Of a stretch of DNA of 64,000 bases, positions 20,461 through 34,143 are shown one piece after another (position 1 is the first letter of the stretch; the number at the start of each line of letters is the position of its first letter). A model generated the notes under the pieces. That model did not search any database, was not told the origin of the DNA, and saw only the letters and a list, made by a program, of their open reading frames with translations. Source of the stretch: Enoplosus armatus (taxonomy: Eukaryota; Chordata; Actinopteri; Centrarchiformes; Enoplosidae); the NCBI RefSeq assembly GCF_043641665.1, contig NC_092183.1, forward strand, positions 15,028,501 through 15,092,500, written 5' to 3'. A program made the position numbers and the translations under genes.

Positions 20461-20798
20461 AATACTGTGTAAGTAAGTATTTCAAATTCACTGTGCATGC
20501 TCGCTATAATTTAATTGCTGTTTCACTTTGGCTGCTGTAAGATGTAGATGTTTATTCAATTTCAAATAAATGTTCACACTCTCATTTTCAAGAACTGCGT
20601 TAACTTTGCAGAGCAGTTCGTCTTACGTAGATGCAAAGATTGAATCAAATATTGAAATGAATTGTACTCTCTGCGATATGTTTCATAGTATAAAACTCAG
20701 GTGGTGGAAAAGTTTCAACCCCCTGACTGTAGTTTTGCTGGAGCATATCTTTCGGTCTCTGCTCTGTAGTGGAATGGTGGAAGAAGGCTTGTCACCTG

Positions 20799-20802
20799 CA
20801 CA

Positions 20803-20857
<55 letters not shown>
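20799..20857. repeat. (CA)n microsatellite
   Basis: About 28 CA units. Confidence 0.95.
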
Positions 20858-20859
<2 letters not shown>

Positions 20860-21499
20860 TTTAGATGTTCAGGGCTTTGATTTTCTCCAGTCTGCACTAC
20901 AGGGCTGACAGCTAGAGATCTTCAAACAATACCTGGATAACACTCTGACACCCTCACTGCATATCTAGTGCTAATGATTACTTGTTAAGCACAACACACA
21001 CACGCACACGCATAGACGCCTGAGCTCAGACATAATGATTCTGTGAACGCTGCACATCTCAGAGAATCTTCCATTTGCTCTCTCTCCCCTCAGGCAAGGA
21101 CCTTCATCACACCACAGACCATTGATTGGGACGATACACAGCATTAATAAATTAAATGAGTGCATGTAGAGAGAAGACACAGACACACACACACACACAC
21201 ACAGGTAGAAATATGTATGACATTTCCAAGTCTGAGAATGAGGAGAATGTCAAACTGTGGCGGTGAGTGTTTGCTTTCGTGGACGGGGGCAGCGGAGGTG
21301 ATGGACAGTGAAAGAAGCATATAAATGAACAGCCACCCACGGGGAAAATCATCCCACCTTGGATGTTTACGGTACAGGGACCGCTCTGTGTGAGACTGCG
21401 GTTCTCAGTAAATATTCCTGGTATGTGTGTATGTGGTGGTGTACACTCCCGGGAGGGGGTGCTATGTGGGGTGGTAGAAACGCAGCAAAAGAAGAGATG

Positions 21500-21500
<1 letters not shown>

Positions 21501-21549
<49 letters not shown>
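21501..21549. repeat. (TG)n microsatellite
   Basis: About 24 TG units. Confidence 0.95.
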
Positions 21550-21555
<6 letters not shown>

Positions 21556-21690
21556 CAGGTGGATGTATTCTAGGTCAGGCTGTTTGTCAGAGCTGAGACC
21601 AGATCGATGTGGCTCTAATCTAAGGCAGTATGATGTGATTGATTACCTCATATTCTGAGGCCCTGCACATAGACCTCCACCGGGTGTGAT

Positions 21691-21692
<2 letters not shown>

Positions 21693-21749
<57 letters not shown>
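21693..21749. repeat. (CA)n microsatellite
   Basis: About 28 CA units. Lies 144 bases from an opposite-strand TG tract (21501-21549), so the two could pair as an inverted repeat. Confidence 0.95.
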
Positions 21750-21751
<2 letters not shown>

Positions 21752-22802
21752 AAGACACACACACTATGGTCAGTTCACCCAAGCAAAAGAATAGATTGGG
21801 ATGAAATGAAATAAGAGCAGATTGGTTTTGCAGGGCACAAGGCTGACAGTCTATCCAAGAGGGTCAGGAAAGATGATGGGAGCAGAAAATGTTCATTGAT
21901 ACCATCTTTCATGTGTGAGATGTTGATGTGTGTTGTGTGTGTGTTTTTTTCTGAAATTGGTTTTCCTTAGCTGCATTAACTGTGCTATTTTTTGTCTGTC
22001 TGGTCCTGTGTTGGTGTGCGTGTGTGTTAATGTAAATGTGACAGTGCACGATGTTGACAAGATGTTTGTTTTCGTAAAGCCGTGGAACACTGACAGATGA
22101 GAAAACGGTTCCGTCTGAGCGGCTGGAGGAGTGTCTTAAATGAGCAGACCGGCTTGCCCCCACAGCGTGGCAGGGTGTTTGCATAATTTTCCTTGTTTGA
22201 AATGTTAATGACACCTGTAGGCTATGTTATAGTGAATCTGCTCGTGAGTGAATGAAATTAGATGATGTGTGCATGTAATTGTGGGTATTTCTGTGAGTTA
22301 CCAGATTTTCTGTGAGTGGGTGTGGGTGTGTTCTTGTTCATTTTCTCTGTTTGTGTGCAGCACACATGTCTGTATTTGGGCTTTAGCCTCTCTCATTGAC
22401 ATGCGTGGTGTCAGGAATCTCATTTGAACTACTGTTAACGGGCTGTGTTGACTGTTAATGCCTCTTTAGAGAACTAAGGTATTGTTTGAGAATTCACTGT
22501 GCCCCTCTCCTCTGAGTCCTCCTCATTTTGACTGAGGATTGAAGTCCTCAAGTTTTCACTACTGGAAGTAAATGCAAACTTTAATTATTAATAACCAAAT
22601 TTATACAAAAAATTGCACATTAAAGTGGGTCTCTAAAGGCCTACGGCCATTTAGGTCTAAGGAGCCTGCTCACTATTACATGATTGCCTTAAAATGAAAT
22701 CCTACAGACAAATGAGAAGATTGACACCACTATTGACTACCACTCACAAAATCAGCCATTTGTTTAATCCATGCAATCTAAAACTTGTGTTGTTTTTTTG
22801 TA

Positions 22803-23115
22803 CGATGATTTTACGGAGGGTTAAATGGACTCCTGGACTCCTGGACATAACCCCTCATAAGACTGCAACTTGTTGCTTAAACAAATGACATATAACATGT
22901 TAGTTGGTAAACTTTGGAGGCTGCGGTAGGTGGATTTTGTTCCCTTTGGACAGAAGTAGGCTACCTGTTTCCAGTTGTTATGCTAAGCTTACTGTCTCTT
23001 GGCTCCAGCTTCATATTGAACGGACAGAGATGAGAGGGGTATGGATCATCTCATCAAACTCTCGGCAAGAACGTGAACAGGCGTATTTCAATGTCAAACT
23101 ATTCCTTGAATGTTC
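22803..23115 (+). repeat. Dispersed repeat family A, longest copy
   Basis: Most complete copy in the window. It runs from the 'aacatgttagttggtaaac' part through 'ggattttgttccctttggac' and 'ctgtttccag' to 'ctctcggcaagaa' and 'caaactattcctt'. I recognise this order from repeats common in percomorph fish. Family class not determined; no coding sequence inside. Confidence 0.65.
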
Positions 23116-24480
23116 ATGTTATAACCTGTATAAATAAGGCCAGTTTGCATTTGTCTTACTTGTGATTGTGTTCAGATGAGCACAGTCCAAGGCCTCATGA
23201 TGCCCTCTGTATTATCTCTACAAAACAGCCAATCACACACTTGGATGTGTGTTAAGGTCGGATGGAGAGCATCAGCCAGCCAGCTGTCAACTGGTTTTGT
23301 TTATGTTCCTTATTAGCCAAATATTTAAAAACGTGAAAAATGTTCTTGACTGGATCACATTCAAGATGCCGCCTTTCATCTTTCCTCATAGAACAACGTG
23401 GAGTCTTTTCTGTGACTGTTATTTAAATATATGCAGGACCTCAAACACAGCACCACAAGAATCAGATCACAGCTCAGGTTCAGTTCCAGCCCTTGAGGTG
23501 GACTATGAGCGCCTCTTGGCCTAAATACATATCTCTCTGTCTGCCTTGTAGCTGTGCAGACCTGCTCACTCAGCCTCACAGGACCACACTCACCACATGC
23601 AAACACACAACTGAACAGATAAGGCCACTCTGCTGGATTTATCACAGCTAGTCACTCTCGCCAAATGTGTGAACCACTCCCTGTCTGTCCCCCACTTTCT
23701 CTCTCCGTCTGCACTCCCCTCTTCCCCCGTTTGGACCTGCCTCCATGGCTCCATATTGTCGTTTTATCTCTCTCCCATTTCTCCCCATCCCATCCGTCAC
23801 TCTGCCTCCATTGCACCATGGGAGGAGGAGGACGGTCCTTCATGTTGTGCCCAGGTTTGCCTCTCTGAAGTAAGTATGTGTGTCTGTGCGCTTGCATGAG
23901 GGCATGAAAGAGGGAGAGGGAGCATCTGAAAACACCATTACAGAGCAGGTGTCTTTCCATCTGTGCTGATCACAGTTAACTTTTTCCTCTCTCTCTGAGT
24001 CTGTCTCTTGCTGTCACACACATCCTGTCCTCACACGACACACATTTACACAAAGACATTTGCTACAGGGCAGCATGACATTACAGAGTGAAAATGAGCA
24101 AATGCAAAAATGAGTGAAAGCAATGGAAAATGGGGGGATAGGGCAGAAAGAGGAGGGGTGGTGTTGAAGAAGAGGAAGAAAAAGGGAAAGCCAGAAGGAG
24201 GGACAGGCTTAGGGGGGCAGAGAGATAAGGAACAAAAGAAAGAACAAGACAAAAAAGGATGCCACGGAGAGAAAAATAACCAGTTTTTACAGGGACTCAG
24301 ATGAAAAGGAACAACAAAGAGGTGTTATGTTGAAGTAGATATTAGTATTTAAATAAAGAAATGATGTGTAAATATTAAGAGAAAGGGGGAGGCTAGGAGA
24401 ATAGAAATGTAGCCGAGCCATTGGTTAGGTCACCGCTGCTGATAAACATGAAATTTTATGCAGTGTTTGATATGTGTTAG

Positions 24481-24517
24481 TGTGTGTGTGTGTGTGTGTG
24501 TTTGTGTGTGTGTGTGC
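24481..24517. repeat. (TG)n microsatellite
   Basis: TG run with one TT interruption. Confidence 0.9.
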
Positions 24518-26739
24518 ATCTCAGGAGAGCCATGGTGAGCCTATATAGTTCAGGCTCACCATTAAAACATGTCTGAGGGCTGCAGGAGGCAGCTGAGCCT
24601 CTCCCGGGGGAGAAAAGCCTCCCGCCTGGACGGATGGACGGATTCTATGAATGTTTACGTGGCGGCTGTATGGATGGATGAATGTTAGTCAGATGTTAAG
24701 ATGGATTGTCAGGTGGACAGACTGATGTATAGATAGAGATGTCTACCTGTAGATGGATGGAGAAACTGGCTGTTTTCTTAATCTTATGCTTCAAAAAGAT
24801 GTCAGTGTGGTGACTTCTCTGGTGTCATAATCATTTTTCAGCCCTGCCAGAAGTTCTGTCATTCGCAATGCTGCAGTTTCAGAACCAAACAACACTGTTC
24901 ACTGTAGAAGCAACAGTCACATGATTCATAACTGAGCATAAAAGTGGCAGTCCATGTTTTGTGGATAAGTGGGCTTTGCCGAGTTGTTTTTGCAATGCAC
25001 TTCCTAGAGATCAATACGTTTTGCTATCAAAAACGCTGCAGTGACTTTTTATGTTTGGTATGTCAGGGTTTTTCTCCGTCTGTCGGTCATGCTGGTCATC
25101 AATAATTAAGCTAAATACCCATCTCTCCCTTTATTTATTCCTGAAAACTGCTGTTTCTGCTGTTACTAAATTACTAATTGAATCTCTTTTTTCAAAGATC
25201 TACCTGTCTAAGGACAGCAGGTACAAACAGCATGATGCACAGGTTGACTCTGGAGTGATACAATAATTGGCAAACAGACCTAGAATTAGTATTTATTATG
25301 GTTTTAGATCTAAGTAGATAAACCAAGGGGTGTTAGCGCTTTGGGGAAGAGGCTTAAATGTTGTATCTCTACCACTTCTCTCACATCTATCCTTTATTAC
25401 TCATGTATTTTGGATCAGGGACATCAATACAACTGTTTTCCTAGACGACTGAACTGATTATGTGCGTGGGTCCGTCTTCCCTGCTCTGTCCAGCAGCCAC
25501 ATGACCTGCTTTGCCGATCATTCTTGCACACCCGCACACATCACATCGCTCTCCCTCATCTATTATAGAATATGACCAAGCATATTGTATTGGCACTAAT
25601 AATGTTGTTTGTAATGACATATTGATGTTGTTCACTTCCACCTCCTCTTATTTGACACTCTGTGTTGTCAGATATTCTCTGATATATGTGTCTCCTCTGA
25701 TTTACTGATGGCCTCTGGTTCAGCTGAGGCGCTTAAAGGCCTCCTGACAGCATTTGAAACAAACCAGTCAGAGAGACTGTTGGTGCTCTGGCTGCATTTC
25801 AGAGCAATGCTGATCCACCTGGAAGCACTGAGATGAGAGAAAAGTGGCACATGCACATTTGCCACACCAGCAACCCCGATTACAGTGACACACTTTCCCC
25901 CAACAATGCCAGCCAGGTACTTGACCCACTTTTTTGCCCATGTGTAAAAGGGTGCAAAAGTCTCTCCTACGACCACCAATCCCAACAATGTTCCTGTAAC
26001 CTCAGAGCATCATGGTACTACACGTGCAGCTCTCCTCAGAATCATGTCTGACATCTCAAGACTCCCAGCAGCTCCGGGTCACCCAGAGGCCAGCCAATCA
26101 GAGGGCTTGTAGTAAAGTCCTCGCCAGACCCCCCTGGCAGAACCAAGCAGCATAACAGTGTATCATCTTAATCAGACAGACATCTGGAGCTCCTACATTC
26201 ATCCGTCCTGCCTCTGTGGTTTTATGAATGGTGTAAATATCTGTTGTAGTTGCCCCTTATGTCTAACACAACACCTTATTTCATCTGAATTAGCACACAC
26301 TCAAGGGAGCAAAGGGGGAAACAAGAGTGAAGTCTCACTGTCTCTCTGTCTTTCTCCCTCAGAGGTGATTTAAGGAAACGAGCAGCACTTAGAAGCTGTG
26401 AGCTCTGGAGTCAGACGTCTGGATGTATCAGCTCAACCATGCATGTGTGTGGTGTGTATTTACGTGTGCGTGTGTCTGTGTGTATGATTGAGTGCGTAAT
26501 ACTGTGCGATGTACTGTAGCAGGCACCTGCTGGTGCACTTTTATGGGATTGACCTCACAGACACACTCTCGCTGCGCTCCAGATGCAGGTTTAGTGCACT
26601 CAGTGTGTTGGTGGTAGTGAGATGGAAAAATGGTCCACACAGAACAGTTTTATTTGCCACCGTTGTGCAAACAGGTTCCCTTGTTCACTGTTACAGACAC
26701 TAGTTCTATTTTTGGTGGTTAAAAAGGCAGTGAGGTGCT

Positions 26740-27215
26740 TTTGAGATATTTGTTTAAATTGTATTATTATTTGAAGGGTTTCTTGAAATAATATACACCA
26801 CCGATTTAGAATTACACTCCTAGAACATTGTCAGACTCATCATGGACAGTTTAAAAAAAATGGACGCATGCATTCTTCTTCCTTGTTCGGTTGGAAATTT
26901 AAGGATGTTATGCTCGTAGTAGCTAATGTAGCCTCGAGCCGCTAGCCTCAAGCAGAGATGAGGAGCAGTCTACAGAGGTCTGGGAAGCTCACTTATTTCT
27001 AACTCCACACCTCCAGATTTGTTCCATTTTCAAACTTGTAATCTTCAGACCCAACTGCTGAAGACCCGACATCACTCAAGGCAATTTCTCAGATTTCACA
27101 CAGCTCTCTCTGGAGCCGCCAAAGCTTTGTACAACTGTTTTCCCACATATGCAGTAGTTCTCCCCAAGACCTGTAACCAGACTTTGATGTGTAAAGTCAG
27201 TTCCCCTTTAATGAA
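26740..27215 (+). repeat. Probable percomorph dispersed repeat
   Basis: The stretch 'gagatgaggagcagtctac' ... 'ccaactgctgaagacc' ... 'ttcacacagctctctctgg' ... 'tgtgtaaagtcagttcccc' matches a repeat I recall from percomorph genomes. Recognition only; ends are approximate and the class is unknown. Confidence 0.45.
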
Positions 27216-27339
27216 AGTTGCATTAGGACATTATTTGGCCTTATTGGTGTTTGACAGTGATTGTGTATTTGATTGCGTTTACCAGTGTTTTAATATGTGG
27301 AGAAACTGTAATAAGAACATTTGTCACGAACATATGCCC

Positions 27340-27700
27340 TGCAGCAGCCACTTGGGACCAATCACTGCAATTAAAAATTCCATTACGGGGGAGAAAAAAT
27401 TAGTTGCTGGAATCTAATGGGAATTTAATTAATTACACATTTTTTATTACAGCAGCTCAAAAAAGCGACAAGATAAGTTTTAAAATAAGCACATTTTAAA
27501 TGCTGCATCAATCCTCCATGTTTCGTAAAAAGCAGGGCCAGTAGTTTTCTAATTAGTGCACAGGTAGAAACAGATCCATCTGTCCCCACTGCTCTATCTG
27601 TGTTGGGCGCAATTAACACATTCAGTGTTTGTAATTGGATAGACACTGTCTTGTTTGCAAGTATTTTTCTCTGCATTTGCATATTAACATGCATTGTGTT
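27340..27700. promoter_or_regulatory. Candidate conserved non-coding element / enhancer
   Basis: AT-rich, low-repeat sequence with a TAATTAATTA homeodomain-type cluster at 27426-27436, a second AATTA core near 27550, and an octamer ATTTGCAT at 27675-27682. Such composition is typical of developmental enhancers, but conservation was not tested. Confidence 0.3.
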
Positions 27701-27879
27701 TGTACGACATTGTTGTTTGTTTATCTCCATTCATCCATCTTCCCAAAGGCTAATAGAGCCAATTTGGTGTCAGTTTCCTTTTCAGTTAGTCAGGCTCTCT
27801 CTCTGTGGATCAGAGAGACAACAGCAACATGTTTCTCCTGCTCTGCTTTCATCCTGAGATGTGGCACCTGGAACATTAC

Positions 27880-28090
27880 ACTGCCCTCATTTAGCCCATC
27901 TGCCTCCCTGAGCCTCCTCTTTACTCCTCCAGTCCTCTCCTATCCCCTCAATCGTTTATCCAACCTCAGTTTACCTCCTCCTCTTCTTTCCCCTCTCTTC
28001 CTCTCCTTTCCTTTCCTTTCCTCTCCTCAAATTCTCCCCCTGTCTGCTTCCCTTTCTTCCCCTGCCTCTCTCCTCTTCCTCTGGTTGTCT
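27880..28090. repeat. Polypyrimidine tract (CT-rich low complexity)
   Basis: About 200 bases almost entirely C/T on the plus strand, including a (CTTTC)n core near 28005-28022. It can form triplex DNA in vitro. Confidence 0.8.
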
Positions 28091-28385
28091 GGGACTCTTT
28101 CAGTCCCTTACATCGCTGTCTTCCATCTGACAGCCTCAGAATGGAAACAAAAGAGAGGGAAGAAGATGGAGGGAGAGAGATAAAACAGCAAAAAGCCAAG
28201 TGAAGTCATACTTTCAGCCTTGCTGCTTTTCTCACCCCTACTCTTCCTTACTTTGCTGTCCTCTCCTTTGCTTAATGTTTGAAAGAGCTTTTATTCTACA
28301 AATTCTCTGCGCTCTCATGAATAACACATGAGCATCAGCAAACTCTCTGCCTTTTGCTTTATACCCACCCCATTCTGCTGTCTCT

Positions 28386-28388
<3 letters not shown>

Positions 28389-28462
<74 letters not shown>
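28389..28462. repeat. (CA)n microsatellite
   Basis: About 37 uninterrupted CA units, among the longest in the window. Confidence 0.95.
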
Positions 28463-28464
<2 letters not shown>

Positions 28465-30239
28465 AGATACACACACTTACCCACACTTCACTCACAGATG
28501 GCCTGGTCCAGGTCATTTCCTCTGTGGATGGTGGATAACTGGATTTACCAGTCTGTTGTGTTCTGTTGCTCTGACAGATCTGTTTATGGACAGAAAAAGG
28601 CAAAAACACAAGCAGCTAATAAACTGCACGGTGTGTGTGTATAAATCCTCGAGGACTTTTACGTCTGCAGCGGCAGAACCCCTGCTGATGAGCACACTGC
28701 CCCTACAGTTCAGTAATAGTGGTAGTAGTTAATAGCATATCAACCACCTTGTGACAGTATAATGTTTAGTTAATGTGTTTAGCAGATTATTCCATTATAG
28801 CCCTCTGTGTTTTGCCGAGAAGGCATAATGGTGTTGTTTCTCATTTCTGTCACTGTGTGTGGTTACCATTTTTTCTTTATGTGCACACAGTCATCCATGC
28901 ACATTATATTACTCTGCTGAAAAAGCTATTTCCCCATCAAGTCTGATAGAGTTTCCAGTGAAACTGCTAGCGCTGTTTAAAACTAAGATATGTCATTTTG
29001 CAGAAAATGTTTCAGCCTCTGAAAAGTAAATTCCACACATGCCTTGGAGCTGAACGAATAAAGTTCCCCAGCAGGATGCTTGTATCCATAAAACACTATT
29101 TGAAGCTAGAAGGGAGCTATTTGGCTGTGTGGTGGTTGTACACTCTTATCATTTTCTGTTGTGTCGGTTTCTTGTCATTTGAACACCTGACGATTACGTG
29201 ACGCCAAAATGTTTAACTACACACAGCATCATAAGCATATTTTTCTTTTGTCAAAGTCAAACATTCAATCAATAGAAAGGACAAAGTTGCAAATGTATAA
29301 AACACAACATAAGCAAAGAGAAGAGGTATCAAAAAATAATACTAAATATGGGCCCTTTAACTAGACTGAGACCAACGAAACAATAATGCAACAGAGGTCT
29401 GTACTGAATAAACCTGACCAAACACAAAAGGGGGAACATAACTCAAGACTCAAAACCCAACAACCAATAATGATAAAGTACTAATACCACCAAAACCCCA
29501 AAGAAATATCCACATGCGGCCATTCTTTAAGAAAGTCTTTTGTAGTTCCCCTGCCCAGCACATGAAGTTCACTTCTTCCACTTCCTATTTTAACATTAAC
29601 ACTGCCTCAGACCAGCTCATCTTTTGACCATGAAATGTTAATCAAAATGTGTGCACTCAAATTGGAAACGAGTGTCATAATGGAAACCAAATTGAAAAAA
29701 TATACTTAACCAGAAATATGTTTGGTAATTGTTTGTTTATGCTTTATGTGCTGAAATGAATAAAAAGTGAATTACTAACACTGTATGGTGTCGACCATCG
29801 ATAGGGCTGTCACACAGGCTTTATTTAGTTTAGATTTAGCTTTTAGCAGGTGTGTGTTTCTATACGTGTGTGTGTGGTAGATTCAGGTCTGCCTGTGGAA
29901 GTTAGTGTTGCACAGAATAAAACCAAGTTGGCCAATTACCTGTGCGTGAAGTCATCAGCCCACATAGCCCCATTGCAATTTAAATGCCACCACACTTCAA
30001 AATAAACCCACACAGGCGCATGCACACACATACACGTCTCCAAACTAAACAAACCATTAAAGTTAACTATCCTTCCCCAGGGTGTCCTCTGTCGGGAGGT
30101 GCTGAAACATAACATATTTCATGTTTTTGACTTAAGCTGTCAGTCAGCTGCCAGCTTTACTGTAAGCTGCACCGTTCCAGTCTGAGATCATGGATCAACC
30201 AACAGGCAGGGAGACACAAAGACAGACGGGCCTGCGCTG

Positions 30240-30440
30240 CTGGAGATTTTCTCTTTTTATAATTCAAACAGGCAAGGTGGCATGCTGTGAAAAACTAATT
30301 TAGACATCATAACGCCACTGCTTAAAATCAGTTTAGCTGTAATTAGAGGGGTGGACACCTAGTTACCACAGCTCCGTTTCCTTTGTTATTTGCATGACAT
30401 GGCTCGATGGATGCTCAAAGAATGACCCATCCTATTCAGG
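30240..30440. promoter_or_regulatory. Candidate enhancer with adjacent SOX and POU sites
   Basis: CTTTGTT followed directly by ATTTGCAT at 30381-30396, plus TAATT cores at 30294-30300 and near 30340, in otherwise unique sequence. Function is inferred from motifs only. Confidence 0.3.
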
Positions 30441-31618
30441 GATGGCTCTCGTGTCGGTGGATATGTTGTGTGCCAGGTGGGGACAGGACTAGTTGAATTC
30501 AGATTGATTACTATTTGTCCTCTGAGCACCTGCTTAAACACACACACACTTGCATGTAGCGGTGGATGAATTCCCAGTCCTATGTTTGAGCTGCATTACA
30601 AATGCATACGTAGTGTTTAGAGTGGCACAGAGCTCCTTTCATATGGAGATGCGTCTGACGAGTCCAGGCTTCGACCTGCCGCTGCCTATCTGGTACAGCA
30701 TTACACCCACAGCTGCCCCCTCTGTCTTTAATATATCTCTTATCCCGCCTCTCTTCCTCCACCGTCTGGCTCTTCCTTTCTGTGCCTGCTCCACATATTA
30801 TATATTCTCACCAATATGCACTGCAGAGGAACTTCTATTAATAGTGATGACAGCGATGCTGTCCCAGTTGTTTGCCTTTGTTGGTAGCCTAGATACTAAA
30901 TTAATGATTCTAAATGCAGGGACTGAATAAAGGACTGAAATGTAAATGCATGGCACAGAGAAAATGAGAAGAAAAGAGCTCTCAGATAGCAGGGGCCACC
31001 GCATTTTTCTAGCCTGCCAGCAGATAAATATGGTGGAGATGAATGTCAGTGAGGCTCATTGTTTGGCTGCCATGGGAGCTGTAGGCGACTCATCATGTAT
31101 GTCAGTGTGTGTGTTAATTATATGCACGCTCTGAGCTCCAGTCTGATTGTCAGTCTGACGTGTGCTCACCTTTGTGTGAGGGAGGAGAAGGGAGGAAGAA
31201 GGAGGAGGAGAGGAGGGAGCGCAGGAGGAGAGCAGCGGGAACCTGAGAGATACAAAGATTTGGAAGAAGTTTAAGGGGATGCAGAAGGCACTGATGGAGC
31301 TTTTGTCAGAGATTTGCATGTGTGTGTGTGTGTGTGTCAGACAGAACTAGGGGAAGAAGCCTTGCCATGACAATATATCCGTTGCTTAGCAGGTGCAGTC
31401 TGACCTGCCACATTCTCCCCCCACCTGCATCTCTCTCTCTTTTTCTTAATCCATCTCTCCCCTCTGCAAAACAAAGGCAAGGAAGTGTTTCTACTGATGT
31501 CAGGCTGAACAAAGACACAGGATGAAACGCTCTTCCGTTGTAGTATTGCCTTTTATGTGCACACTACTTCAAAACACATTTTTACCTCAGTGGCACCCAC
31601 ATCACTGACTATCATTTT

Positions 31619-31621
<3 letters not shown>

Positions 31622-31654
<33 letters not shown>
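31622..31654. repeat. (TA)n microsatellite
   Basis: About 16 TA units, the longest TA run noticed. Confidence 0.95.
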
Positions 31655-31661
<7 letters not shown>

Positions 31662-33005
31662 ATGTAGGGCACACTGTCGTATGCTATGTTTTATGGTGTA
31701 ACTGGGCCAGATTTAACGATGCAAGGTTGTGCTGGCCTCTACTTGACATTTCCACCATCTAAGATGGCAACACCTAAACTGAACATATAGACAGTTGATA
31801 CATATATTTGCCCTCCCACTTCCACCCCTAACCACACACACAAGAACACACACAAACTCGCACAAAGATCAGCCATTGATCTTCTCTTTCTCCCCTGCCT
31901 GGGCAATTATCTCCCTAATTATTCAGAATCCATCTTCTGCTCAGTGTAGGCCATCAACCAGGAAACTACGAGTGTGTGTGTGAGTGTGAGTGTGTGTGTG
32001 TGTGTGTCTGTGTCTAGGTGTGTGAGGATGTGTCGCAGGGTGGGACAGACACTGTTTCCCTAATTGCTTGAAAAAGACAGGGAGCCTGCTCTGGTTGACA
32101 TTTGCTTGCACCCTACAAACAGCAGCCTGCAGTGTAAATCAGGCACCAGTGTATGCACAGGCCTCTCTGCTAGACATGTACACACACACAAGCACAGGAC
32201 CACCACATGGACAATATGTCTAACCTGTCATATTTAGAGAGCCATTAAGGAAGAGTCAGCACCCCAGCTCTTATTAATGATGTCACTGTGGACAGTATGT
32301 CGTATTAATGATGTCACAGCAAGAGGTGAGTTACAGCAGTGGGTGTTCTGTGTGTGTGAGTGTGTGTTTATGTGTGTGTGTAGAGTGGATGGAAGAGGGG
32401 TGGAGCAGTGCTTCATTTGTAACACGGCCCGACCTTGATGCCTAGGAATGAACGATGGGGGAGGGGAGGAGAGTCGGGGGAGGAGGAGGAGGGACAGAGA
32501 GGTGTAACATCTCTTTGTCATCACCCCTCTCCTGTGGTTTTCCACTCGGCCCTGATGCTCTGCTCTGAAGTGCTTATAGTAGCACAACCTCGCTTTGTGT
32601 GCATGTGTCAGAGCTGCTGTCCTTTGCTTTCCATGTGAGGTGTGTGTGTGTTTGTGTATATACAGGCTCAGACACCAGAACAACACCAGAACATTCCTCT
32701 GACCTGACCGGGATTACACCATGCAGTCATGCAGAGAGAGAGAGAGACAGAAAAGTGTGAGAGAGGAGAGTTTAATCAGTGGGTGTGAATATAAGAGCAT
32801 CTTATTACTGGCTGTGATGCTGCGAGTGCGTTGCATCAATAACAGCTGACGCAGAAGAGCAAATATTCTTCCTCTATGAAATGTTTTTAACCAGACACAA
32901 AAGTGGTTTTGGTACATATTCTGGACTCAAAAAGCTGATGTCAGAGCTTTACGTGAAGCTGATGTCACTTCAGAGGAGTTTAGAGAGGACACAGGTCAAG
33001 TTACC

Positions 33006-33031
33006 GTGTGTGTGTGTGTGTGTGTGTGTGT
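33006..33031. repeat. (TG)n microsatellite
   Basis: TG run. Confidence 0.9.
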
Positions 33032-33834
33032 CTGTGTGTTTGAGAGGTTATGTGCACATAGGTGCTGACTGCACTGTTCCACGCCACACCAGGGTTGGAT
33101 TAGTGTGAACAAACACAATTTACAGTGATTTATGCCTTGACTTACGAGGACAAGGTTACAGAGAGGGCTTTTGTGGCTTTGCACGAGTGGGACAATAGAT
33201 GTGTTTTTTTTTCTCCACTCCCCCCTCTCACCTTGCCTCGGCTTTATATTTTGCCACTTTTTAAAAAATGCAATATCCTTCTTTTGAGGTAAAAATGCTG
33301 CTGCTGCTGTGTGTGTGAAAGAAGTGATGTTCTTCCTACTGTGTGTTCAGTGATTGCCTCAGAGTCTCACTGTGGCCCAGAACCCCTACTGGCAATAGTA
33401 TTAGCATCTGGAAAACGGTGTGTGTGTATGTGTGTGTGTATGTGTCCTGCAGCCTCAGACTAATCATGTTTTTGACCTGCTCTTTGTCTTGAAACAAAGA
33501 GGTGCTTGTGGCAATGCTCTTCTTGGTCACACACATAATACACATTTACTGAAGAGACCGCTCTGAGTGTGAGAGTGTGTAATATGTGTGTATGTGTTTT
33601 TGACAGCTGCGTCCATGTTGAGAACTCTTCATTGAGATGCATTGAAATTATTTGGGATGCTAGTGTCTGAAGCAGCTCTTCAAACAGCCCCAGCCTTTGT
33701 CAAATCACCCCTGCTTTAGTGTGTGTGAGAGAGGGTGTGTACACGTATTAATGCGTGAAACTAGTCCCGGGATGACTTGAGAGAGCAGACACATTTTGAG
33801 GTAATTATCTCTATTGGTCAATGCTGCCTTCACA

Positions 33835-33835
<1 letters not shown>

Positions 33836-33867
<32 letters not shown>
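33836..33867. repeat. (CA)n microsatellite
   Basis: CA run. Confidence 0.92.
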
Positions 33868-33870
<3 letters not shown>

Positions 33871-34075
33871 CCTCCATGGGGGTGGGTATATGCGCTTCAA
33901 TTATCACCAAAGTCACAGTGCGCTGAGCTCACACAAACCAGAGCTGGAAATATCACAGCAAACAGCTGTGGACAAACAGAGATGTGGACACACTTCCAGT
34001 CTCATTCACACATTTAGTGAGTGAACAGCCACAAACACACAAGCCTCATTACGCACATGCATTTGCAGACATACG

Positions 34076-34142
<67 letters not shown>
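34076..34142. repeat. (CA)n microsatellite
   Basis: CA run with one CG interruption near 34101. Confidence 0.95.

Positions 34143-34143
<1 letters not shown>

Larger units (their letters stand above)
17178..24480. other. Gene-free stretch with dense microsatellites and repeat-family A copies
   Basis: No gene supported. It holds three fragments of repeat family A (listed separately), several CA/GT tracts, and a purine-rich stretch at about 24110-24300. An unremarkable unique block at 22080-22250 looks like possible conserved non-coding sequence. Confidence 0.5.
24518..31620. other. Gene-free stretch with enhancer-like AT-rich blocks
   Basis: No exon supported. Notable parts are a likely dispersed repeat at 26740-27215, an enhancer-like block at 27340-27700, a pyrimidine tract at 27880-28090, a CA tract at 28389 and a SOX/POU-like site at 30381. 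Confidence 0.5.

Noticed and set aside
27635..28183. 182-codon plus-strand open frame
   Set aside because: Most of it is Ser/Pro/Leu from the polypyrimidine tract; no protein-like constraint visible.
32881..33010. Possible helical frame KKLMSELYVKLMSLQRSLER
   Set aside because: No acceptor or donor at sensible positions, and it runs straight into a TG repeat.
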